NCBI GenBank assembly: GCA_002389665.1
Contig: DGNO01000002.1
Location: forward strand, 16,417-80,416
Source: Rhodobiaceae bacterium UBA4490
GTDB lineage: Bacteria; Pseudomonadota; Alphaproteobacteria; Parvibaculales; Parvibaculaceae
Length of the DNA stretch: 64,000 nucleotides
Direction of reading: 5' to 3'
A model generated the notes under the pieces. It was not told where the DNA came from. It searched no databases and saw only the letters and a program-made list of their open reading frames with translations. Position numbers and translations under genes: made by a program. Shown piece after piece: positions 43,374-51,463 of the stretch; the stretch's first letter is position 1; each line of letters opens with the position of its first letter.

Positions 43374-44057
43374 ATGCAGCATCAGACGACACAGGCACTT
43401 GTTGAATATTGGAACGCGATCCGGGGAGACCGCCCCGCGCCGCGCCGCAGCGAAATCGAGCCGCGGGATATCAAGCGGATTCTTCCTTACGTGTTCATTC
43501 TGGAACGCCAGGACCATTGGTCCTTCCGCTTCCGCCTCGCCGGGACCGGCCTTTGTAATGTCTACGGCACCGAATTCCGCCGCCAGAACATGCTCGGCCT
43601 CTGGCAGGACGAGTGCCATACCAATATGACCCATCTGCTCAATGACGTGACGGGCAGCGCGGCTGCCGGCGTGCTGGAATATACCGCCGAGACGGGCGAA
43701 GGCCGCCAGGTCTCCTTCGAAATGGTGCTGCTGCCGCTCGCCCAGGACAATGGCGCCCTCACCCGCATCATCGGCGCCGCCGTGCCGCTGGAAAATCCGG
43801 CCTGGCTCGGCGATCAGATGCTGACCCGCCAGTGGATCGACCGCATTCAGCTTATCGATCCGGATCAGATGCCGAAATCCGCCGCCGCAGCCCTTGCCCC
43901 GCGCATCGCCCGGCAGGCCCCGCCGCGTATCCATGCCGGTATCCCGAGCCTTGCGGCCCGCCGCCAGCGCCTGAGCGGCGAGCGGCCTTATCTACGCCTT
44001 ATCAAATCGGAAGTGCCGAATACGGGCACGGCGACCGGAAAAGTCTTCGAAAGCTGA
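43374..44057 (+). CDS. PAS domain protein (PAS_5 type)
   Basis: A 227-residue soluble protein. Residues 1-140 match the alphaproteobacterial PAS_5 family: LVEYWNAIRGDRPAPRRSEI, EPRDIKRILPYVFILERQD, FRFRLAGTGLCNVYGTEFRR and MVLLPLAQDNGALTRIIGA. The C-terminal part is Arg/Pro/Ala-rich and likely disordered. Members probably bind a small ligand, but none is assigned. The long open frame upstream is not supported. AGAGGG precedes the ATG. Its sigma-54-like promoter is divergent from that of the secreted protein. Confidence 0.82.
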   Translation: MQHQTTQALVEYWNAIRGDRPAPRRSEIEPRDIKRILPYVFILERQDHWSFRFRLAGTGLCNVYGTEFRRQNMLGLWQDECHTNMTHLLNDVTGSAAAGVLEYTAETGEGRQVSFEMVLLPLAQDNGALTRIIGAAVPLENPAWLGDQMLTRQWIDRIQLIDPDQMPKSAAAALAPRIARQAPPRIHAGIPSLAARRQRLSGERPYLRLIKSEVPNTGTATGKVFES

Positions 44058-44083
44058 TTACTTCCTCTGTTCCAGCCGGATGA

Positions 44084-44113
44084 ACGGGCCCCTCCTCAGG
44101 GGCCCGTTTTTTT
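44084..44113 (+). terminator. Intrinsic terminator of the PAS gene
   Basis: ACGGGCCCCT / AGGGGCCCGT perfect 10-bp stem with a 4-base loop, followed by TTTTTTT. Confidence 0.93.
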
Positions 44114-44144
44114 GGCTCACGGGAGAGTGATGGGCAGGCGTCTT

Positions 44145-44173
44145 CTTATTATATGCATGATGCATATAATAAG
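44145..44173. promoter_or_regulatory. Perfect 14-bp-arm palindrome, MarR operator over the -10 box
   Basis: CTTATTATATGCAT and its exact reverse complement ATGCATATAATAAG are separated by one base. The right arm contains TATAAT (44165-44170), a consensus -10, and ends three bases before the MarR ATG. A dimeric regulator bound here would block its own promoter. Confidence 0.85.
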
Positions 44174-44176
44174 CGC

Positions 44177-44710
44177 ATGACAGAGAAACAGCTTACCAAC
44201 CGCCTTGGCGCGCTGGCCCTTGCCGCAAGCGATGCTCAGCTCAAAGGCGCAACCCGCATCACCGGGCTCAGCGCCTCGTCCTGCGCACTCATCGTCTCGC
44301 TCGGTCTTTACCCCGGCGGCACGGTATCTGAGGCAAGCACCCTGCTCGATCTCAGCCATTCGGCCACCGTACGTCTGACGGAGAAACTGGCGGCCCAAGG
44401 GTTTCTCACCCGTAGCCCCGGCGCGGACAAGCGCGAGGTGGCACTGGCGCTGACGGCCAAAGGCGAGCGGATGCGCAAAACCATTCTTACCGCGCGCGAA
44501 GAGGCACTTAGCACCATTCTGGACGGGCTGACGAAACAGGAGCGAAAAACGCTCTTACCGCTGCTCAATAAATTGCTCGCCTCCTTGACCGTGGATGCAG
44601 TTAGCGCCGGGCGCATGTGCCGCCTGTGCGATGACGGCATGTGCGGCCATGACGCCTGCCCCGTCCACCGCACCTATGAAGAGCTCGAAGCGGCGGGCGC
44701 CCCGCATTGA
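44177..44710 (+). CDS. MarR-family regulator with a C-terminal Cys cluster
   Basis: A 177-residue winged-helix regulator. The HTH/wing is at ASTLLDLSHSATVRLTEKL and GFLTRSPGADKREVALALT. A C-terminal cluster C148-x2-C151-x4-C156-x4-C161-x2-H164 looks like a zinc site or redox/electrophile sensor. The ATG is seven bases after a TATAAT box with no ribosome site, so the mRNA is probably leaderless; an ATG at 44153 inside the palindrome is the alternative. The next gene is an RclC-like membrane protein, as expected for a reactive-species response pair (inference). Confidence 0.85.
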   Translation: MTEKQLTNRLGALALAASDAQLKGATRITGLSASSCALIVSLGLYPGGTVSEASTLLDLSHSATVRLTEKLAAQGFLTRSPGADKREVALALTAKGERMRKTILTAREEALSTILDGLTKQERKTLLPLLNKLLASLTVDAVSAGRMCRLCDDGMCGHDACPVHRTYEELEAAGAPH

Positions 44711-44745
44711 GCCCAACCCCCAAAGCGCCCCGAGGAGGACCCCAC

Positions 44746-45225
44746 ATGAACGAGACCCAGCTTGCCGCCTATTTCGGCTATGCGGAAAAGATCGGCCGCG
44801 CCGTCGCCTATTACGGGCTCGGCCTGATTTTCTTTGCCTTCGGTCTTTATAAATTCACGCCGGAGGAAGCTGCCGCCATCGAGCCGCTGCTCATTCACAG
44901 TCCGTTCCTGTCCTGGCTGCATGCCGGTTTCGGCGCGCAAGGCGCATCCAATGTGATCGGCATCGTGGAACTCGCCATCGCCCTTGCAATCTTCGCCCGC
45001 CGCTTCCTGCCCCGCGCTGCTGCTATCGGCTGCCTGGGCGCGGCCGGCTCGCTCGTCGTGACCGTGAGCTTTCTCTTCACCACACCGGGCATCAGCGAGG
45101 ATACGGCCGGCTTCCTCATTAAGGACGTGCTGCTTTTCGGCATCGCCATGTGGGCGGCGGGTGAAGCCTGGGCCATGGCCCGCAGCGGCGCGCGCAGCCC
45201 GGCAGCGCTTGCCCGTTCCGCCTGA
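44746..45225 (+). CDS. RclC/YkgB-like (DUF417) membrane protein
   Basis: A 159-residue four-helix inner membrane protein of the DUF417 family, which includes E. coli RclC, part of the reactive-chlorine response. YYGLGLIFFAFGLYKFTPEE and ESPLLIHSPFLSW-like EPLLIHSPFLSWL are the family signatures, with the conserved NVIGIVELAIAL and FLIKDVLLFG. GAGGAGGACC precedes the ATG, 35 bp after the MarR gene. Substrate or mechanism unknown. Confidence 0.87.
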   Translation: MNETQLAAYFGYAEKIGRAVAYYGLGLIFFAFGLYKFTPEEAAAIEPLLIHSPFLSWLHAGFGAQGASNVIGIVELAIALAIFARRFLPRAAAIGCLGAAGSLVVTVSFLFTTPGISEDTAGFLIKDVLLFGIAMWAAGEAWAMARSGARSPAALARSA

Positions 45226-45247
45226 ACGAAACGTCCCCCAAAACAAA

Positions 45248-45285
45248 AGCGGGCCCTTTCACAAGGGCCCGCTTTCTTTGTAAGC
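45248..45285. terminator. Bidirectional intrinsic terminator
   Basis: AGCGGGCCCTT / AAGGGCCCGCT perfect 11-bp stem with TCAC loop between convergent genes. T-rich tracts follow on both strands (TTTCTTTG forward, TTTTGTTTT reverse). Confidence 0.88.
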
Positions 45286-45298
45286 AACGGTAATAGGC

Positions 45299-46939
45299 TT
45301 ACGCGACCTCGCGGTCCTCGGCGATCATGACATTTTCCGGCGGCAGCGGTGCCTTGCCCAGCATGTCGTCGGAAATCTTTTCCGCGATCATGATGGTCGG
45401 GGCGTTGGTATTGCCGCCCACCAAGGTCGGCATGACGGAGGCATCGACGACGCGCAGGTTTTCCAAACCGTGCACGCGGCAGCGCTCGTCCACCACGGCC
45501 ATGTTGTCCTTGCCCATCTTGGCGGTGCCGACAGGGTGATAGATCGTCTCCGCCGTCTCGCGGATCCAGGCGTCGATCTGCTCGTCGGTTTTGACATCCG
45601 CACCCGGCCAGAATTCCGCGCCCCGGTAAGGGTCCATCGCCTTCTGTGCCAGAATCTCGCGCACCATCTTCACGCCTTCGCGCATCACGATGCGGTCGGC
45701 TTCCGCTTCCAGATAATTCGGCTGGATGATCGGGGCCTGTGAGGGATCGAGGCTCTTCAGCCCGATAAAGCCGCGGCTCTCGGGACGCAGCTGACAGATA
45801 TGCGTCGTATAGGCATGGCGGTCGGACTTGATCCGCGCGTGATCGCGCATGAAGGCTGCCACGAAGTGGATCTGCACATCCGGCACTTCCAGTTCCTTGC
45901 GTGTCTTCAGAAAGCCGCCGGACTCAAGCCCGTTCGAGGTGCCGACACCGGATTTGAAGAAGACATATTGCATGCCCGTCATCAGCTGCTTGAGCGGGTT
46001 CGAGACCTGGCTATGCAGCGTGACGGGCTCCGGGCATTCCTGGATCACCGTGCAATCAAGGTGATCCTGCAGGTTCTGCCCGACGCCGGGCAGATCGGCG
46101 ACGACATCGATGCCGAATTTGCGCAGGTAATCGGCCTTGCCGATGCCCGACAGCATGAGCGTCTGGGGCGAGTTGATCGCGCCGCCGCACAGAATGACTT
46201 CCGCATCGGCATAAGCCTTCTGCGTTTGTTTTTTCTGCACATATTCAACGCCGACGGCCTTGCTGCCTTCAAAGAGGACGCGCGAGGTCAGCGCTTCGAC
46301 TTCCACCGTCAGATTGGGACGGCCGAGCGCAGGCACGAGGTAGCCCTTGGCCGCGCTGCAGCGCTGACCGTTCTTGATCGTGTGCTGGTAAGGGCCGACG
46401 CCTTCCTGCTGCGGGCCGTTGAAGTCGTCCGTATAAGGATGGCCGGCCTGCTTGCCTGCTTCGACGAAGGCATCGAAAAGCACATTGGGGCTGCGCCCGT
46501 TGGAAACGCCGAGCGGCCCGTCGCCGCCATGGAACGTGTCATTGCCGTTCTCATTGCCTTCCGAGCGGCGGAAATAGGGCAGCACATCGGAGAAGCCCCA
46601 GCCCTCAAGGCCCATCTGACGCCACATGTCATAGTCGCGCGCATGGCCGCGAATATAGATCATGCCGTTGATGGAGGACGAACCGCCCAGCACCTTGCCG
46701 CGCGGCCAGTAAAGCTTGCGGTTGTTCAGATGCTGCTGGCCTTCGGTCCAGTAATACCAGTTGGCGAATTCATTGCCGATCAGCTTGCCGACGCCTGCAG
46801 GCATATGAAAGAGGACGCTCTTGTCCTTGCCGCCCGCTTCCAGAAGCAGGACTTTCTTGCTCGGATCGGCGGACAGGCGGTTGGCCAGAACGCAGCCGGC
46901 GCTGCCGGCCCCGACAATGATGTAATCGTAACGTGTCAT
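45299..46939 (-). CDS. GMC family oxidoreductase (choline dehydrogenase-like)
   Basis: FAD-dependent alcohol dehydrogenase/oxidase of the GMC family, 546 residues. The N-terminal Rossmann loop is YIIVGAGSAGCVLANRLS. GMC signature 1 lies in WPRGKVLGGSSSINGMIYIR and signature 2 in CGGAINSPQTLMLSGIG. The catalytic His is in TIYHPVGTAKMG and the second His/Asn in MPTLVGGNTNAPTIMIAEK. BetA-like sequences oxidise choline, but PEG, alkanol and terpene-alcohol dehydrogenases look alike and no bet genes are near. AAGGGAAGC precedes the ATG. Confidence 0.9.
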   Translation of the reverse strand: MTRYDYIIVGAGSAGCVLANRLSADPSKKVLLLEAGGKDKSVLFHMPAGVGKLIGNEFANWYYWTEGQQHLNNRKLYWPRGKVLGGSSSINGMIYIRGHARDYDMWRQMGLEGWGFSDVLPYFRRSEGNENGNDTFHGGDGPLGVSNGRSPNVLFDAFVEAGKQAGHPYTDDFNGPQQEGVGPYQHTIKNGQRCSAAKGYLVPALGRPNLTVEVEALTSRVLFEGSKAVGVEYVQKKQTQKAYADAEVILCGGAINSPQTLMLSGIGKADYLRKFGIDVVADLPGVGQNLQDHLDCTVIQECPEPVTLHSQVSNPLKQLMTGMQYVFFKSGVGTSNGLESGGFLKTRKELEVPDVQIHFVAAFMRDHARIKSDRHAYTTHICQLRPESRGFIGLKSLDPSQAPIIQPNYLEAEADRIVMREGVKMVREILAQKAMDPYRGAEFWPGADVKTDEQIDAWIRETAETIYHPVGTAKMGKDNMAVVDERCRVHGLENLRVVDASVMPTLVGGNTNAPTIMIAEKISDDMLGKAPLPPENVMIAEDREVA

Positions 46940-47170
46940 AAGCTTCCCTTCTCACAGCTTCCCTGGCCCGCAGTTTCTTATCGCAAGAATGTGGCTGCCA
47001 TGTCCGGCAGCCCGCTCCCTGCCCTGCTATCCGGGCTCGGCCCTTCACGGCCTTTTATGATGACCTTTTCCTCAGGCCCTTGTTCTGATTTTGCCGAATT
47101 GTGATATGTCAGCAAAGATGACGCAAGCGTCATCTTTGCCAAAGCTCTTCCGGAAGACGCTTTTATCCGC

Positions 47171-48073
47171 TTACGGGATCAGCGTGACCAAGGTACGCCG
47201 GTTCAACGGCTCGCGCACCCCGTCCCCCGTCGCAACGGCAGGCCGTGTTTCCCCATAGCCAATCGTCTCGATCGCTTCGGGAAGCGCGCCCATTTCCACC
47301 AGCACCGTTTTCACGATTTCGGCGCGGCGTACGGAAAGCCGATCATTGTAGGAAGCAGGGCCCGATGTATCCGTATGCCCCTCGGCGCGGATAAGGCCGT
47401 GGCCGCCGGCACGCGCCGTTTCGATGGCGGTATTGAGCACTTCCAGCGCCTCGGCGGAAAGCGACCATTCATCGAAACCGAAATAGACGGTGAAATTCGC
47501 CGGCTGCGGCGCCTGCACGACCGGCGCGGGGGCCGGGGCAAGAGCCGTTTCAAGACGGCTGATATAGGAAAGGAAGCGGCCCCGGCATTCAAAGGCAGGC
47601 GCGGCGCCCGAATCCATGGCGATCTCATGGACCCAGCAGTCGTAAGCGGTTTGCGCCACCGCGGCCATGTCGGGCTCGGCTTCCTTCGCGCCGAGATTGA
47701 ACGCTGCCGTCAGGCGCTGGCGCGCATCTGCCGTCTCCGGCACGCTGGCGATGGGCGCCAGAGGCTCGACATCGACGCCGCCTGCCGCTTCCAGCGCCTT
47801 CGCGGCATAGAACTCGGCCTGCTCATCGGCGCCCTGCCCGTCACGGGCCGTCGCCAGATTAAGATAAGAGCGGTAAAGCGCCTGCTGAAAGGCGCTGCCG
47901 CCCGGCACCGTGTCCAGCGCATCGTCATAAAGGCTTGAGGAACACGCAGCGACGGCGAGACCTAAGAAAAGAACCACGGCATATTTGAAAGCCGCTCCCG
48001 ATGAAGCGAATACCGCGCCGATTGCCCGTCCCCGGAAACCGTTTTCCATCGTTTTTTGTGCCGTGCCCCGCAT
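47171..48073 (-). CDS. OmpA-family lipoprotein
   Basis: A 300-residue outer-membrane-linked protein: signal peptide KYAVVLFLGLAVAACSSS with lipobox VAAC, an N-terminal helical/TPR-like domain (YRSYLNLATARDGQGADEQA), an Ala/Pro linker, and a C-terminal OmpA peptidoglycan-binding domain. In that domain FGFDEWSLSAEALEVLNTA, AEGHTDTSGPASYNDRLS and RRAEIVKTVLVEMG hold the Asp and Arg that bind diaminopimelate. GAGGG precedes the ATG. A second ATG eight codons in is possible. Confidence 0.9.
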   Translation of the reverse strand: MRGTAQKTMENGFRGRAIGAVFASSGAAFKYAVVLFLGLAVAACSSSLYDDALDTVPGGSAFQQALYRSYLNLATARDGQGADEQAEFYAAKALEAAGGVDVEPLAPIASVPETADARQRLTAAFNLGAKEAEPDMAAVAQTAYDCWVHEIAMDSGAAPAFECRGRFLSYISRLETALAPAPAPVVQAPQPANFTVYFGFDEWSLSAEALEVLNTAIETARAGGHGLIRAEGHTDTSGPASYNDRLSVRRAEIVKTVLVEMGALPEAIETIGYGETRPAVATGDGVREPLNRRTLVTLIP

Positions 48074-48306
48074 CGTGCCCTCATCTTTAGCTGCGTGCCG
48101 CAGCCCCGTTGCGCCGCTCGAAACGGCTTGTTCTTTGGTCCTGGGTTGTCCTAAGTAAGGTTAACCGCATTAGTCTTATAGCGCGAAAAGAAGTGTTTAG
48201 GCCAGCAATGCTGCGTAAAACCGAAGCAACTCATTAACTTTCCTGTCCTAGGATGAACGGCAAAGAACACCATGCAGAATCGGCAGTTCAAAGGGGCGCG
48301 CCTGTC

Positions 48307-48924
48307 ATGCAGGAGAAGAAATTGAACGAAGACCGCCGCCGCGCAGAGCGCAAAGAGCTTTCCGTCGAAGGCCGGCTCATGACGCCGGCGGGCGAAGAAT
48401 ACACATGCAGTGTGCTCGACATCTCGCTGGTGGGCATCGCGCTTTCAACTCCCGCCCCCGCGATTCTCGACGACAAGGTCATCATCTATCTGAACGATCT
48501 GGGCCGATTTGAAGGCAAGGTCGTGCGGATGATCGATAATGGGTTCTGCGTGGAAATTCACCTTGTGACGCCGCGGCGCGAACGGGTTGCCGAACGCATC
48601 CGCTGGCTGTTCGAGAACCAGCGTCTGCCTGCGGCATCCGCCGAAAGCCAGCGCCAGTTCCCGCGTATCACGCCGAAGGAATCCGGCCTTGGCGCGGCCT
48701 CACGGCTCATCCTGCCAAACGGCGAGCGCACAGAATGCCGCGTGCTCGACATGTCGCTGAGCGGCGCGCATCTGAAAACCGATCTGCGTCCGCCCATCGA
48801 TTCGCGTGTGCAGGTGGGCCGCATGACCGGCCGCGTCGTGCGCCATACGCCCGAAGGGATCGGCGTGCATTTCGACAATCTGGCGACCGAGCTGCCGACC
48901 GACGCCTCGCATCTGACCGAGTAA
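48307..48924 (+). CDS. Double PilZ-domain protein
   Basis: A 205-residue protein with two PilZ modules, c-di-GMP receptors. The first has RRRAERKEL and SVLDISLVGIAL (DxSxxG). The second has RQFPRI and RVLDMSLSGAHL (DxSxxG), so both have the RxxxR plus D/NxSxxG pattern for ligand binding. No other domain or membrane segment is present. Its target is unknown; in an alphaproteobacterium with holdfast genes, motility or attachment control is likely (inference). The preceding 180 bp hold no gene. Confidence 0.87.
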   Translation: MQEKKLNEDRRRAERKELSVEGRLMTPAGEEYTCSVLDISLVGIALSTPAPAILDDKVIIYLNDLGRFEGKVVRMIDNGFCVEIHLVTPRRERVAERIRWLFENQRLPAASAESQRQFPRITPKESGLGAASRLILPNGERTECRVLDMSLSGAHLKTDLRPPIDSRVQVGRMTGRVVRHTPEGIGVHFDNLATELPTDASHLTE

Positions 48925-49037
48925 TCCCGCCAAATTAGCAAAGCAGTGCGCGAGGATGCGGGGACACCCCCGCTATCCGCCCTGCGCCCTGGCCGCTAAA
49001 CTGCCCCGTCAAGGAATCAGAAAACGGGGCGGAACTC

Positions 49038-49739
49038 ATGTCAGACAATCTACTGAGCTATGAAGTGAGAAACGGCGTTGCTGAAATCCATATGGATGAC
49101 GGGCGCGCTAATGCGCTTGGCCATGAAATGATCGGCGCGCTTAACGGCGCGCTGGATAAAGCAGAACAAGAAGCAAACGCCGTCTTGCTCTCCGGGCGCG
49201 AGGGCCGTTTCTGCGCAGGCTTCGATCTGTCGGTGATGAGCGGCGGACCGGAAGCCGTGCAGAACCTGGTGGGCTCCGGCGCCAAACTTCTCACCCGTCT
49301 TTATATGTATCCGCTGCCCGTCATCACCGCCTGCACGGGCCATGCGCTGGCTGCAGGCGGGCTTTTGCTGCTTGCCTCGGACTACCGGATCGGGGCGGAA
49401 GGCGCGTTCAAGATCGGGCTCAATGAAGTAGCGATCGGCATGACGACGCCGCTCTTCCTCCTCGACTTTGCCCGCGACCGGGTGCCCGCGCCGCTCTTCG
49501 ATCAGGCGACCGTCCATGCGCGCATCTTCGACCCTGAAAGCGCGGTTTCCGCCGGCTTCCTCGATGAAACCACCGCACCGGAAGCGCTGATGAAGACCGC
49601 TATCGCAAAGGCCGACGCCATGGGCGCCCTGCCCCGCGCAGCCTTTTCCGGCACCAAGCGCAAAGCTCATGGCCCCACCGTCCGCCATATTGAAGACACA
49701 CTCACAGCCGATTCTTCGAGCTTTGATGGGGCGCATTAG
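49038..49739 (+). CDS. Enoyl-CoA hydratase/isomerase family protein (short crotonase)
   Basis: Crotonase fold, 233 residues. GRFCAGFDLSVMSGGPE supplies the first oxyanion region, and ACTGHALAAGGLLLLASDYR holds the second. The usual Glu pair of enoyl-CoA hydratases is not clear: the second position reads GLNEVAIGMTT. A hydrolase, isomerase or other crotonase activity is possible. It stands alone. CGGGGCGGAACTC precedes the ATG. Confidence 0.85.
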   Translation: MSDNLLSYEVRNGVAEIHMDDGRANALGHEMIGALNGALDKAEQEANAVLLSGREGRFCAGFDLSVMSGGPEAVQNLVGSGAKLLTRLYMYPLPVITACTGHALAAGGLLLLASDYRIGAEGAFKIGLNEVAIGMTTPLFLLDFARDRVPAPLFDQATVHARIFDPESAVSAGFLDETTAPEALMKTAIAKADAMGALPRAAFSGTKRKAHGPTVRHIEDTLTADSSSFDGAH

Positions 49740-49763
49740 CCTCTGTTCTCAGGAGAACGGAAA

Positions 49764-50273
49764 ATGAGGCGGTTCATGCATTTTCGCTTTCTGACGATCG
49801 GCCTACTTGCGGCGGGCCTGGCCTTTGCTCAAAGCGCGCCGGCGAGGGCCGAGTGCGCCGTGGACAGCACCGAGGGCGTCCTTGGCGGGCTTGCCGGGGC
49901 GGCGCTCGGCGGTTTTCTCGGCTCGAAAATCGGCAGCGGCTCGGGCAAGACGGCAGCCACGATCGGCGGCGCATTGCTGGGCGGTTTTGCGGGCAATCAG
50001 GCCGCGCGCAATCTGACCTGCCAGGACCAGTCTTATATGTACGACACCACTCAGTCCTCGCTGGAGCGCTACCCCTCCGGCCAGAGCGCCACCTGGCGCA
50101 ATCCCGATAGCGGGCATTGGGGCACGGTAACGCCGGTCAGTACCTATCAGGGTGACGGCGGGCGCAATTGCCGCGAGTTCGAACAGACGATCTATATCGA
50201 CGGCCAGCCGGAACAGGCGACGGGCACCGCCTGCCGCCAGGGCGACGGCACCTGGAAGATCATCGGCGGCTAA
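49764..50273 (+). CDS. RT0821/Lpp0805-type surface protein with glycine zipper
   Basis: A 169-residue exported protein with signal peptide LTIGLLAAGLAFAQSAPARA. A glycine zipper follows (GVLGGLAGAALGGFLGSKIG and ATIGGALLGGFAGNQAAR), then a globular C-terminal part with Cys pairs (CRE, CRQGDG). This layout is the 17-kDa antigen/RT0821 family of alphaproteobacteria, probably in the outer membrane. AGGAGAACGG precedes the ATG. It ends before a terminator. Confidence 0.85.
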   Translation: MRRFMHFRFLTIGLLAAGLAFAQSAPARAECAVDSTEGVLGGLAGAALGGFLGSKIGSGSGKTAATIGGALLGGFAGNQAARNLTCQDQSYMYDTTQSSLERYPSGQSATWRNPDSGHWGTVTPVSTYQGDGGRNCREFEQTIYIDGQPEQATGTACRQGDGTWKIIGG

Positions 50274-50297
50274 GCACAGAAAAACCGGAGCGGTTTG

Positions 50298-50331
50298 AAA
50301 CGGGAGGCGGCAACGTCTCCCGTTTTGCTTT
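50298..50331 (+). terminator. Intrinsic terminator after the RT0821-type gene
   Basis: AAACGGGAG / CTCCCGTTT perfect 9-bp stem with a 10-base loop, then TTTTGCTTT. Confidence 0.8.
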
Positions 50332-50359
50332 ACGCCCGCGTGGGGCTACATGCCGAGAA

Positions 50360-50500
50360 ATTGCTTCAAATTATCGGAAAAGAAATCTGAAAATTGAATA
50401 CAAATAAAAACAAGAGATAATAAAAGTATATACAAATAATCACTGAAATTATCTCAAATACATCCTCGCATTTTGGAAATATAGAAACCCGAGACGTGTA
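50360..50500 (+). promoter_or_regulatory. A+T-rich promoter region of the LapG-like gene
   Basis: About 130 bases of strongly A+T-rich sequence (for example ATAAAAGTATATACAAATAA), very different from the rest of the window. It probably holds the promoter and perhaps upstream UP-element or nucleoid-protein sites. I cannot assign specific boxes. Confidence 0.4.
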
Positions 50501-50536
50501 ACTTACTCAATACAGGATCGAAAGATCGGGGTAAGT
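50501..50536 (+). promoter_or_regulatory. Hairpin covering the ribosome binding site of the LapG-like gene
   Basis: ACTTAC pairs with GTAAGT and an inner GATC / GATC stem closes a GAAA tetraloop. The 3' arm contains the GGGGTAAG that precedes the ATG by a few bases, so the structure could shut off translation. No known riboswitch class recognised. Confidence 0.45.
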
Positions 50537-50539
50537 ACA

Positions 50540-51310
50540 ATGTTCTTGATGCGTTTAGTAATCAGCGTTGCGCTGGTGCTTTATCTGGTGGGGTGCCAGA
50601 CGATTGCGCCGGATGCGACGTCCGGGCTCAAAGCCGGTAAGCCAGTAGCGCCAGCCGAAAGAGCCCTCCAGCTTGCTTCCATGGAAGCAGGCTCTCAGGT
50701 CGTTCCACCCTTCGGATATATCGGATTTTGCCTGCGCCATGCGGCGGAGTGCGAAACCGGCACCGACACGCCTTCCAGCGTGGAGCTGACGCCCGAAAAA
50801 TGGCGCGAGCTCAACGAGGTGAACGACTACGTCAACAAAGCCATCCGGCCGGTCGAAGACATCGAGCTTTATAGCCGTGCCGAATGGTGGGCCTATCCGG
50901 GCGAAGAAGGCGGCGACTGCGAAGATTATGCCCTGCTCAAGCGCAAATTGCTGATCGAGCGCGGCTGGCCTGCAGATGCGCTGCTGCTCTCCGTGGTGAA
51001 GGAATGGAACGGGGCCGGTCATGCGGTGCTCACCGCCGTCACCGACAAGGGCGACTACGCGCTCGATAATCAGGCCGCCAACATCGTGCTCTGGAAAGAC
51101 ACGCCCTATAGCTGGGTGAAACGCCAGTCCCGCACCCATCCTTATATGTGGGTCAACCTGGACCCGGAGCGCGAGGAAGCCATCCGTCTTGCAAGCGCCG
51201 AGGTGCCGAAGCGCCCGGCTCTGCAAAAGCCTGCCGGAACAGCGCCGGAAGGCACGTCCAACCTGCAAAAGCCGCTTGAAGAAGGCGTCTTGAAGCAGAG
51301 CGTAAATTAG
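50540..51310 (+). CDS. Transglutaminase-like cysteine protease, LapG-like (BTLCP) lipoprotein
   Basis: A 256-residue BTLCP-family protein (bacterial transglutaminase-like cysteine protease, which includes LapG). The catalytic triad is visible: C127 in EEGGDCEDYALLKRK, H161 in GAGHAVLTAV, D176 in DYALDNQAANIV. The N terminus has a lipobox (VLYLVGC19QT), so the protease is predicted to be anchored on the periplasmic side. LapG cleaves surface adhesins under c-di-GMP control through LapD; neither LapD nor a large RTX adhesin is in this window. Tail residues are Pro/Ala-rich. Confidence 0.85.
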   Translation: MFLMRLVISVALVLYLVGCQTIAPDATSGLKAGKPVAPAERALQLASMEAGSQVVPPFGYIGFCLRHAAECETGTDTPSSVELTPEKWRELNEVNDYVNKAIRPVEDIELYSRAEWWAYPGEEGGDCEDYALLKRKLLIERGWPADALLLSVVKEWNGAGHAVLTAVTDKGDYALDNQAANIVLWKDTPYSWVKRQSRTHPYMWVNLDPEREEAIRLASAEVPKRPALQKPAGTAPEGTSNLQKPLEEGVLKQSVN

Positions 51311-51463
51311 GAGATCGGGCAGGCCCCGCCTGCCCCACGATCCCCCCGATCAGGCCCTTTCACCCCCCTTGGGCCTGGTCCTGTCGAGGCCGGTCCCGTC
51401 GCGAGGCGGGGCCGGCTGGACAGTTTTAGGCCATGAGAAAGCGAGGCCGAAAGGGAACGGCTC

